The translations under genes were made by a program, and so were the position numbers. A stretch of 64,000 bases of DNA from Symsagittifera roscoffensis. Lineage: Eukaryota; Xenacoelomorpha; Acoela; Convolutidae. The DNA lies in the NCBI RefSeq assembly GCF_963678635.1, contig NC_087071.1:39085858-39149857 (forward strand), given 5' to 3'. Shown here piece after piece: positions 1-8,261 of the stretch (the first letter of the stretch is position 1; each line of letters starts with the position of its first letter). Below the pieces are notes generated by a model. That model saw nothing but the letters and a program-made list of their open reading frames with translations. It was not told where the DNA came from and made no database searches.

Positions 1-1
1 C

Positions 2-3000
2 ATACCCAGGGATGCGATAAGCATAGCACCAACAGCTGCGAAAACAATAATGAAGAGTGGAACGTCGAACACGACGACTGGTCCGGGAGATTCAACAGCC
101 AACAGCAACTCAGGACCGGATGCTATGACATGGGCCAGCACTTGGGAGATGATGAACAGGACTCTAGAGGCCTTCGCCACGAGGAACACTGACTCGAGCG
201 ACAGGAGAGAGGGAAAATCAAGAAAAACATTCAAGAAGCCAAAAGAATTCAAAGATGACTCCGATGGATGCATTGACACTTGGGTGGAAGTGATGAGACT
301 ACATCTAGAGCAAGATAACTTGAGTGACGAAAGACAAGCGTGCACAGCCATACTCAGCAATTTAGAAGGCACGGCATTAAAGTGTGTGGTTGCGAAGAAA
401 GAAGAAGAACGCGACACCGCGGACAAAATCTTTGAAATACTGTTGAACAGATTCGGCTCAGGCATGAAGGGTCATCAAGCGATGATGCGATTTGAAAAAA
501 GGAGACAGAGGGACGACGAGTCAATAGATCGGTTCCTAGATGACCTCGAGAGCTTGAGAAGGAGGAGTGACCCAGAGGAGTCGACAAACAGACGGAACTT
601 TAGCATTGCCTCGAAGTTCATTGATGGGGTGAAAAGTGATGACTTAAGGACAATGTTAGCAACATACTACACGTTGTCGAAGGACAGCGCACCCACCCCA
701 GAAGAAATGAGACAGAAATCAAGAGAATACATGCTGATGAAACCTAAGAAGTACTCATATTCTGAAAACAGGAACACGCAAGGGGGAAGCCAACCCCAGA
801 GGTCATCATGGTACAAACCTAGAGATGATATGGATAAGCGCAGATCATGCGCGAACTGCGGGTCAGCGGATCATCATGTGGCTGACTGCACAACGTACAA
901 ACAAGGCATGAAGAGCCTAGGTTATGCACCGGATGAGGAGGACATGAGTCAGATGGAGGAACACGAGTACTATAACGGCTTAATCATCAAGATAGGCGCC
1001 AGATGTTTTTTCTGTAACCAGGAGGGGCACTTCAGAATGGATTGTCCCTTGTTCTGGGAAGCGGTCAAGGACCAGAATCACCCCAAACATAAGTTGGCAT
1101 TAGCGGCGGTGCAGAATCAGCGGAACAGGCAAAACGAATTCGAATCTAGGAACTTAGGGGCACCAAACACCGAATTGCCGACGAAGACAGTGAAAGCTGT
1201 AACACATGTTAGCGGTGCGTTAGAGTCCGCGGCCGGGAGCTCTCTAGAGATAAATTATGAGAGAGCGGCAACGGAAGCAATTGCCAAAGTGAAACAAGAT
1301 CTGGCTGCGAAAGAAATAGAGCAACGACTAAAGTTGGAGATCGAGAGACAGAATTTTAACGAAGCATTAACCGGAACGAACGTAGTACCAGAGGCTAGAA
1401 CGGGCTCAACAAAGAACGGGAATTGTAACACCGTGAAAATGGTGACAGGTAAACCCTTTGGAATATCGAAAATCGGAGCGAGAATAATGTCGATAATCAC
1501 AGTGGGCGGCCACGAGGTGACTAGAAACTTGAGCGAGCCGAGCGACCAGACGTTAATGCACATTGACGTGTATGCAGACTACTTGAGTGGAATAAGTCCA
1601 CAAACTACTTCTAGAGCGCTCAGGGCACTACTCACGAGAGGGGGCAGCAAGTCGGTACGTGTTGATAACAGATACACTGAAGCTTACGGTCCACACGAGG
1701 TTATGCTAAACATAGATGGAATCAACATCTATACCAAGACGATGATAACATGCGACGAAGACCTGATTGGACAAATCTATGTAGGGAAGGAGGAATTGAA
1801 AGTAAGATCGATTGGACACTGTGCTATGCTTGAAGAAGATGCAATGCACATCGGAACGGAAGCAGACGTGACAGGGCACGTGTTGGACATAAGTGGAAAG
1901 AAGACTCAGTTACGTGGGTTACTTGACACGGGAGCGGTCTTGAGTGTCATACCAATTGAGACTTGGGAGCGAATGGGCTTCAACAAAGATGATTTGATAG
2001 ACTCGAGAATACGGCTGTCAGCTGCGAACAAAGGGGCCCTTCGGGTGCTAGGCAGGACGCCGATAATAGCCCTCAATTTGGGAGAACGTAACCTGTGGAT
2101 GAGCTTCATCGTGGTAGAAAACCTGGATGAATCTGACCAATTCATTTTGGGCAGAGACTTCATCAGGAATTTCGACGTAACGATTGATCTAAATAATGCA
2201 ATGTTCAGGATACGGAACCCGGATAGGAGGTACGCAATCAAACCGGTAAATTTAATAATGGCAAATGAAAACAAAGCACCGGTATTCTTGAGTAGGAGAG
2301 TGAGGCTAAAAGCTAATGAAGCAGCAATCGTGAGCTTGAGGATGAAAAACTACAATGAACTAAGTGACAATAAGCAAGTATGTATAGTTCCAAACCCTAA
2401 TAGTCAAAGTGCTGCTGTTTTAGGAAGATCATTTTCGATAACGAAGAGTGGTCTCTGCGTCAGTGTCTTGTTGAATACCCTTGACATACCGATCACGATA
2501 CAGAGAGGGAGGAAATTGGGATATGCTTTGCCGGTTAAAACTCGATATGAAACGATTGAGAACTTAAAACAAAATGAAGTTGTTGATTGTCCCAATCACA
2601 GGGATAAAATTTGTATCTTGAGACGATTGCAAAAAATTAAATATTCTTCAGGCCTTATTAAATCACTTAAGTCAGAAACGGACGATGGGCTGTCGAGCTG
2701 TTCAAACTTTCCAGAGCGACCCACACTAGATGAGATGCAGACAGATAAACCGGTTCTGCCGGAGATTGAACATTTGAGGGGCAAACTGAAAGATGAACAG
2801 CTCGAAGCCATCAAAGACGTACTAGAGCGGAACGAAGAAGTTTTCTCGAGGCATAAGGCGGATATCGGGTGTTGTAATTTTGTGGAGCATGAAATAGAAC
2901 TTGAGGAAAACGCGGTACCGCACAGGGAGGGGGCGAGGCGTATGACCCCACACAAATCGGACGCGTGTAGAAAAGAAATCGAGACGTTACTAGAGTATGA

Positions 3001-6000
3001 CATGATAGAACCATCCAAGTCACCGTGGGCGTGTGGAGTAGTGATGGCCAAAAAGAAAGGCGACCAGTTGAGGTTCTGTTGTGACTTTCGATACCTGAAC
3101 TCCGTCACGGTGAAGGATGCCTATCCCATACCTAGAATTGATGAAAGCCTCTCGAAGTTAGGTGATGCAAAATTTTTTACGACTCTTGATTTAGGCTCGG
3201 CTTTTTGGCAGGTACCATTAAGGAAACAAGACAGGGACAAGACAGGGTTCGCCTGCGAGTTAGGTCTGTTTCAATGGAAACGGATGCCGTTTGGACTCTG
3301 CAATGCCACAGCCACGTTTCAACGGCTGATGGCACACGCGCTGATAGGCGTGACGAAGAAGTACGGCAACCTGGTAATGTGCTATGTGGACGACGTGGTA
3401 ATAGCAACGCCAACACTAGAAGACCACATTGAGAGACTTGATGAGGTGTTCGCGTGCATGAAAAGATCGGGGCTGAAGTGCAAACCATCAAAGTGTGAAA
3501 TACTCAAGGACTCAATAAAATATTTGGGCAGGATGGTAGACAAGCACGGCATCAGACCTGACCCAGACGCCGTGGAAGCAGTCCTAACCTGGAAATCACC
3601 GAAGACAGAGCACCAGTTGATGAGCTTCCTGGGCTTCGCTAACTATTACAGGGAGTTCATCAAAGGCTACGCGGACAAGGTATACCCGATGCAACAATTA
3701 ATGAGACACAAGGGCAAGAAGTTCACGTGGAACAACGCAGCAGAAGAGTCATTCCAGAGAATAAAGAAAGAGCTATGTGAGGCACCAGTACTGGGTATGC
3801 CGACTGAGAAGGGGATGTACGTGCTGGACACAGATGCGTCGGTAGTCGCGATTTCTGGGGTTCTCCATCAAGAACAAGAATGGAATGGGAAGACAGTCTT
3901 GAGACCAATAGCATACGGGAGCAAAGTCCTAAGTGACACAGAAATGAAGTACGGAGCACCGAAAGCAGAGATGTTCGCAGTGGTCACCTTTGTCGAGAAA
4001 TACAGAGCGTACCTAGGCAGTGAACCTTTCAAGCTGCGAGTAGATAACCGAGCATTAAGCTGGCTGAAAACGTACTCAATGGACCAGAGCTACATTGGGA
4101 GATGGATAGTTCGCTTGGACGGATACAACATGATAATTGAACATAGAACGCGAGACAAACATCAAAATGCCGACAGCTTGAGCAAGAAGACGGAGTTCTA
4201 CGAGAGACAAGAACAAAGAGAGGCGGACAGACCTGAGATCAAAGATGGTTTCTCCTTTATGGACAAAGAAACATACGACAGTCTTCCACTCACGAGATGG
4301 CTGGACAAATCAGGTAAACCGATTGAAGATCATCCCGAATTGCCAAAAGAGTCTCTTGAAAAGACCATCTTGAAGAAAAGCAGAGGGATTCCGGTAGGAA
4401 TAATGCTCAAGTCCAAAATCGTGAGGGAAACACTCAAGGCAAAAGGTCACGATCTCATCCAGGTAGAGGAGGGAACGGTCCAAATAGATGAAGACTTAAT
4501 GAGGTTGCTTGAGAAACTATCGGATGACAAACCCGTGATCCAAGGGAAAAGTCAGGAGGCACCGGAACTAACCATACTTCGGAGAGAAAAAACAGTGAAC
4601 AATACTGACGTCTCAAAAAGAATCACCACTGATAGCAAGGAAGTTGTGCGATCACTAGTTGAGAAAATCCCCGAAAAAATTCTGGAGCAAACAAAAGTCA
4701 GGGATAAGAAAGTGACATTCAGAGAAGAAATTGAACACCTGGGATTAGATCAAGAGTCCGGGGAGTGGTCCAGATTCATGGAAGAAGACGAAACCGGAGA
4801 AGGAAAATTGTCCGGGGAGCGTAAAGAATGGGATGAAGACTCGGACGAGAGCAGTGAGGATCAAGACAGTCTATGCATGATACTGGCGGAAGAGAAGATG
4901 AGACAGCACGACAGGGAATTACAGACAGATCCATCTTCAGGAACGTACAATCTGGAAATGCAAGAGGTACGAGGTGGAGAAGAGCTCGAGAAAATAGCAG
5001 TTTCAAGAAAGCCTCTTAGGGAACTATCGTGCAACTCAAACGTCAGAACGAATCTGGTACCAGAGGACGACATGAAGATCATGAAAAGGATAATATGTGT
5101 GAAACTGAGCGATGACATCCACAATCCTGGTGAGATGAATGGACAGATCATGGTGTTAAAGGAGCACGTTAAGGCGAGATATAGACTGTCTGACCTAATA
5201 AGGGCCCAAAAGAATGACAAAATGACAAGTAACCTCTCCAAATGGATCCATTCTGGAGTCAAGGAGAAGGGGGAACTTGAGGAAGACAGCTACAAGATCT
5301 TGAGCCAGTTCTACAAAGAAAAGAGAGACTTACTTTACCACACAGCGGAAGGGGTGGTAGCGTGCAAGAGAAGAGATGAGGAAAAGATATTACACAAACA
5401 CAACCTCATCATACTACCACAACTGTACCAAACGGAAGTGCTCTTCAGATCACACGACCAAATGGGCCATCAGGGGATAGATAAAGTACAACAAAGGATA
5501 CTTCACAGGTTTGACTGGCCGGGAATGAGAAAAGCTTGCGAGAGATGGGTGAATGCCTGCCTAGCATGCCTTCAAGTAAAAGACCCAAGGAAGATGAAGT
5601 TTCCCCTCAAGTCTGTCGAGAGTTCGGAATTCAATGAAGTGGTGCAGATAGACCATCAGAAAATCTGCATGACGGAATCGGGTTATAACCAAATACTAGT
5701 TATAATAGATCACTTCACCAAGTTGGCGGAAGCAGTTCCGTGCCAGACAGCCTCAGCAGAGGAAACATGTGATCACCTGATAACGCATTGGATATCGCGG
5801 TATGGTTGCCCAATGACTTTCCAGTCAGACAACGGCAAGGCTTTTGTGGGGGACTTAATAAAAGAATTGATGAAGAGGTCACACATTGCTCAAGCACACT
5901 CGACGACCTATCATCCACAGACCAATGGGTTGGTAGAAAGACAGAACAGGACACTGGTCAACATGCTCAGGGTGTACTGCTCAAGGTACATGACGGACTG

Positions 6001-7765
6001 GGACAAATACCTGCCACAGGTAGTAGGAGCCTACAATAGTACCCAGCACTCTACAACGGGTATCAGCCCTTTCATGATGTTGACGGGCAGGGAAAGGGCA
6101 ATGCCTCTGACATTCTTCTATCCGGAGTACGAGGGGAAGAGGACGTCGCCTCAAGCATACGTGAAGGAAGCGATCAAAAGACAACAAGAGCTGAACGAGC
6201 TATGTCGGAGAAACACGGCACAAGCGCAAACGAGGCAACGCAAGAAATATGACGAAAAGATACTGAGAGCAAAGCCATACGAAGTGGGCCAATACGTGTG
6301 GGTCTTTCAAAACGTCATACCGCCCAAGGGAACAAAGAAACTACTCAAGAAATGGAGAGGACCGTTCATGATTACGGAAGTACATCAACAAGGAAGGTTC
6401 TATCGCTTGAGTACAGGGCGAGCAGCACATTACGAAAATCTGAAACCTCACGTTCCGTCCCCGGAGGATTGGTGCCTGCCGAAAGACATGGAGGGTCTTG
6501 ACTACCTGGTGGTGGAACCAGCGTGCGAAGTGAATGAGAAAGGCACCAGAGAGAAAAATGATGGTAATGAGAACTTGAGTTTGGACGACAACGAAAAGAT
6601 AGAAGTGGAGTCGGATGCAGGTTCATTTGTAGAAGAAGACTGGAACGACCCAGAGCAAAACGAGGTACCGAAGTGGATGGAACCGGATCGACCAACACCA
6701 CCGGAAACCAGGACGGGCAATCGTAAACGCACAGGCATGAGGTACAATAGGTACGGGGATGACTTCTTGATCGATAAGATACAGCCAGAAAAGTTAAGCG
6801 ATGAACTACTAGGCGTAGGCGAACTGGAAGCTGGAGAGGAATGGCAGGTCATTGACGATGGTGGACATTATCCGCAGGATGATTACTCGACGCCAGAAGT
6901 GGAGACGGATCTCGAGCAGGGTGAAATAGAAAGGAGGGAGAATACGAATTTGAGGATTCTAGAGTGGATGCGTGATGTCAAAGACGAGGGTCACGAAGGA
7001 CAAAGCATGCAGCAAGTCGATGTATCAGCAGCAAAGTACATGAAGACAGCGGAGCCTCTTTTCGGATGGACAGCAACAGACAGGCCACTGGACATCCCCA
7101 AGGACAATTCAGACCCGACTACATCGACGGGGACGTCGATAAATATTTTTGTCCGGGGAGTGGGGGTAGGACTTACCCACACCGAAAATTCGATGATAAA
7201 GAAGCTCAAGGAAGTGAGGGAAACAAGCGGATTGGAACTGGAGGAAGAAGAACCAGAGCCTACCATAGGAAGGAATTTCAGAACGAAATTCGAAATACCC
7301 AATGAATACTCAGAGAACATCATGATAACGGATAGCGACTTCATCCTGTCAAACAGGACCAGCGCGATCTGCATCACGGCGGACATGAGTTTCAAATCAA
7401 GATTGGAGGCTGACTTCAAAAGAGAATACCAGAACGTAGAGTTTCTGTTCAGACAGAGGCCAGGACTGGGAGGCATAGCAGCGCTTCCACCGTCAGTGGC
7501 ACAAGTCCCGGGCAAATACCTCTGCTTCCTAGTAACGAGAGTCAACGACAGAAACACAATTGATCCCGAACACGTGATATTGGCACTGACAAGACTACGT
7601 GACTTCATGATTGAAAGAGGAATAGTGGAGGTCTCGATGCCGGTGTACGACCCAAACAGGGGCAAACTGAGCTCGAGGGAATTGTATGCTATCCTACATG
7701 TGGTCTTTGCAGAAACCGAGATAATGGTGCATCTTCACAAGAAGTACTACTTGAGCATCGCCTGA
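2..7765 (+). CDS. Copy A ORF1: gag-pol-macro polyprotein, N-terminus off window
   Basis: The frame is open from base 2, and the first Met in view (base 50) aligns with an internal position of the ORF1 of B and C, so the true start lies outside. Counting from that Met: capsid-like region to about 250; CCHC knuckles near 267-280 and 319-332 (C-X2-C-X4-H-X4-C); protease DTG near 625; reverse transcriptase with YVDD near 1112; RNase H near 1255-1370; an acidic linker with two SGE repeats (about 1570-1590); integrase zinc site (H-H-C-X2-C) about 1800-1840 and D, D, E near 1866, 1925 and 1961; GPF module near 2102; a charged tail; then a macro-like domain from about 2423 to 2571. Gag and pol share one frame, so no frameshift is needed. 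No chromodomain is visible. Family-level function is replication and integration of the element; the macro module is an inference from its resemblance to TARG1. Confidence 0.93.
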   Translation: MPRDAISIAPTAAKTIMKSGTSNTTTGPGDSTANSNSGPDAMTWASTWEMMNRTLEAFATRNTDSSDRREGKSRKTFKKPKEFKDDSDGCIDTWVEVMRLHLEQDNLSDERQACTAILSNLEGTALKCVVAKKEEERDTADKIFEILLNRFGSGMKGHQAMMRFEKRRQRDDESIDRFLDDLESLRRRSDPEESTNRRNFSIASKFIDGVKSDDLRTMLATYYTLSKDSAPTPEEMRQKSREYMLMKPKKYSYSENRNTQGGSQPQRSSWYKPRDDMDKRRSCANCGSADHHVADCTTYKQGMKSLGYAPDEEDMSQMEEHEYYNGLIIKIGARCFFCNQEGHFRMDCPLFWEAVKDQNHPKHKLALAAVQNQRNRQNEFESRNLGAPNTELPTKTVKAVTHVSGALESAAGSSLEINYERAATEAIAKVKQDLAAKEIEQRLKLEIERQNFNEALTGTNVVPEARTGSTKNGNCNTVKMVTGKPFGISKIGARIMSIITVGGHEVTRNLSEPSDQTLMHIDVYADYLSGISPQTTSRALRALLTRGGSKSVRVDNRYTEAYGPHEVMLNIDGINIYTKTMITCDEDLIGQIYVGKEELKVRSIGHCAMLEEDAMHIGTEADVTGHVLDISGKKTQLRGLLDTGAVLSVIPIETWERMGFNKDDLIDSRIRLSAANKGALRVLGRTPIIALNLGERNLWMSFIVVENLDESDQFILGRDFIRNFDVTIDLNNAMFRIRNPDRRYAIKPVNLIMANENKAPVFLSRRVRLKANEAAIVSLRMKNYNELSDNKQVCIVPNPNSQSAAVLGRSFSITKSGLCVSVLLNTLDIPITIQRGRKLGYALPVKTRYETIENLKQNEVVDCPNHRDKICILRRLQKIKYSSGLIKSLKSETDDGLSSCSNFPERPTLDEMQTDKPVLPEIEHLRGKLKDEQLEAIKDVLERNEEVFSRHKADIGCCNFVEHEIELEENAVPHREGARRMTPHKSDACRKEIETLLEYDMIEPSKSPWACGVVMAKKKGDQLRFCCDFRYLNSVTVKDAYPIPRIDESLSKLGDAKFFTTLDLGSAFWQVPLRKQDRDKTGFACELGLFQWKRMPFGLCNATATFQRLMAHALIGVTKKYGNLVMCYVDDVVIATPTLEDHIERLDEVFACMKRSGLKCKPSKCEILKDSIKYLGRMVDKHGIRPDPDAVEAVLTWKSPKTEHQLMSFLGFANYYREFIKGYADKVYPMQQLMRHKGKKFTWNNAAEESFQRIKKELCEAPVLGMPTEKGMYVLDTDASVVAISGVLHQEQEWNGKTVLRPIAYGSKVLSDTEMKYGAPKAEMFAVVTFVEKYRAYLGSEPFKLRVDNRALSWLKTYSMDQSYIGRWIVRLDGYNMIIEHRTRDKHQNADSLSKKTEFYERQEQREADRPEIKDGFSFMDKETYDSLPLTRWLDKSGKPIEDHPELPKESLEKTILKKSRGIPVGIMLKSKIVRETLKAKGHDLIQVEEGTVQIDEDLMRLLEKLSDDKPVIQGKSQEAPELTILRREKTVNNTDVSKRITTDSKEVVRSLVEKIPEKILEQTKVRDKKVTFREEIEHLGLDQESGEWSRFMEEDETGEGKLSGERKEWDEDSDESSEDQDSLCMILAEEKMRQHDRELQTDPSSGTYNLEMQEVRGGEELEKIAVSRKPLRELSCNSNVRTNLVPEDDMKIMKRIICVKLSDDIHNPGEMNGQIMVLKEHVKARYRLSDLIRAQKNDKMTSNLSKWIHSGVKEKGELEEDSYKILSQFYKEKRDLLYHTAEGVVACKRRDEEKILHKHNLIILPQLYQTEVLFRSHDQMGHQGIDKVQQRILHRFDWPGMRKACERWVNACLACLQVKDPRKMKFPLKSVESSEFNEVVQIDHQKICMTESGYNQILVIIDHFTKLAEAVPCQTASAEETCDHLITHWISRYGCPMTFQSDNGKAFVGDLIKELMKRSHIAQAHSTTYHPQTNGLVERQNRTLVNMLRVYCSRYMTDWDKYLPQVVGAYNSTQHSTTGISPFMMLTGRERAMPLTFFYPEYEGKRTSPQAYVKEAIKRQQELNELCRRNTAQAQTRQRKKYDEKILRAKPYEVGQYVWVFQNVIPPKGTKKLLKKWRGPFMITEVHQQGRFYRLSTGRAAHYENLKPHVPSPEDWCLPKDMEGLDYLVVEPACEVNEKGTREKNDGNENLSLDDNEKIEVESDAGSFVEEDWNDPEQNEVPKWMEPDRPTPPETRTGNRKRTGMRYNRYGDDFLIDKIQPEKLSDELLGVGELEAGEEWQVIDDGGHYPQDDYSTPEVETDLEQGEIERRENTNLRILEWMRDVKDEGHEGQSMQQVDVSAAKYMKTAEPLFGWTATDRPLDIPKDNSDPTTSTGTSINIFVRGVGVGLTHTENSMIKKLKEVRETSGLELEEEEPEPTIGRNFRTKFEIPNEYSENIMITDSDFILSNRTSAICITADMSFKSRLEADFKREYQNVEFLFRQRPGLGGIAALPPSVAQVPGKYLCFLVTRVNDRNTIDPEHVILALTRLRDFMIERGIVEVSMPVYDPNRGKLSSRELYAILHVVFAETEIMVHLHKKYYLSIA
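4756..4819 (+). repeat. Two in-frame SGE repeats with polypurine-tract core
   Basis: GTCCGGGGAG occurs at 4756-4765 and again, as TTGTCCGGGGAG, at 4808-4819. The units are 54 bp (18 aa) apart in the acidic linker between RNase H and integrase. The core equals the terminal polypurine tract at 17532-17543. The same core is repeated in the matching linker of copies B and C with a different period. Confidence 0.85.
7146..7180 (+). promoter_or_regulatory. Internal polypurine tract (candidate central PPT)
   Basis: A T5 run is followed by GTCCGGGGAGTGGGGGTAGG and then CTTACCCAC. It lies in the coding sequence for F-V-R-G-V-G-V-G-L-T-H. The block is almost invariant in all three copies, while flanking ORF1 sequence has diverged. 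The first 11 bases match the terminal PPT, and GGGACGTCGAT just upstream resembles GAGGACATCGAT upstream of the terminal PPT. Lentiviruses and Ty1 are known to use internal PPTs for plus-strand priming; use here is an inference. Confidence 0.7.
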
Positions 7766-8035
7766 GTCGGGTACATGGAGGTATCGAGTCGGGTGTGAGG
7801 GAGGAGTCTTGAGTTAGGTACTGGGGTGCGGCGCAGGTAAGGGGATCTTAAGATGTGATTGGCATGACAATTATCATTTTAAATGAATGATGGTGCTAAA
7901 ACATAAAATGTGTCTGCATGTTTTTTAGAAAATTTAAATTGAATCATTTTAGTAGGGCGAAAAGGGGAGGGTTTTTAATCATAAAAGTAATGGGGCTTTC
8001 TGGTTAGGAACACAGCTTGTCGGTCTAAATATCGG

Positions 8036-8048
8036 GTGTTATTTTCAG
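8036..8048 (+). promoter_or_regulatory. Candidate 3' splice acceptor upstream of ORF2
   Basis: GTGTTATTTTCAG is followed by ATTGATTTGTTGATC. Copies B and C have a pyrimidine run, YAG and then ATCYTGATTGATC at the matching place, 50-70 bases before their ORF2 start; here the distance is 213 because the tandem repeat lies between. Subgenomic splicing for a downstream ORF is known for retroviruses; the donor was not identified. Confidence 0.6.
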
Positions 8049-8120
8049 ATTGATTTGTTGATCTCAAATTGACTACTCATCTGTATTTAATCAAAAGAAG
8101 AGAACGACATCTCAAGAAAA

Positions 8121-8227
8121 CTCAAGTTGCTCAGGTAAAACTCAAGTTGCTCAGGTAAAACTCAAGTTGCTCAGGTAAAACTCAAGTTGCTCAGGTAAAA
8201 CTCAAGTTGCTCAGGTAAAACTCAAGT
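8121..8227 (+). repeat. Perfect 20-bp tandem repeat, five units plus a partial
   Basis: The unit CTCAAGTTGCTCAGGTAAAA occurs five times without mismatch, then a partial CTCAAGT. It lies in the presumed ORF2 leader. Each unit contains CAG-GTAAAA, which resembles a splice donor. Related CTCAAG-CTGCTC text occurs in the A LTR near 17982. Lack of mismatches suggests recent expansion. Confidence 0.95.
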
Positions 8228-8261
8228 ACTAATACTCAAAGAGTCAATCGAAGTCACAGAA

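Larger units (their letters stand above)
7766..8261 (+). other. ORF1-ORF2 gap of copy A
   Basis: This is AT-rich and without a supported gene. It holds a candidate splice acceptor at 8036-8048 and a perfect 20-bp tandem repeat from 8121. I see no second promoter motif that I would defend. Confidence 0.7.

Noticed and set aside
4740-4830. The ETGE/SGE peptides as KEAP1-binding (NRF2-like) sites.
   Set aside because: ETGE occurs once, in A only, without the full flanking consensus; the L-S-G-E core lacks it. The nucleotide pattern explains more.
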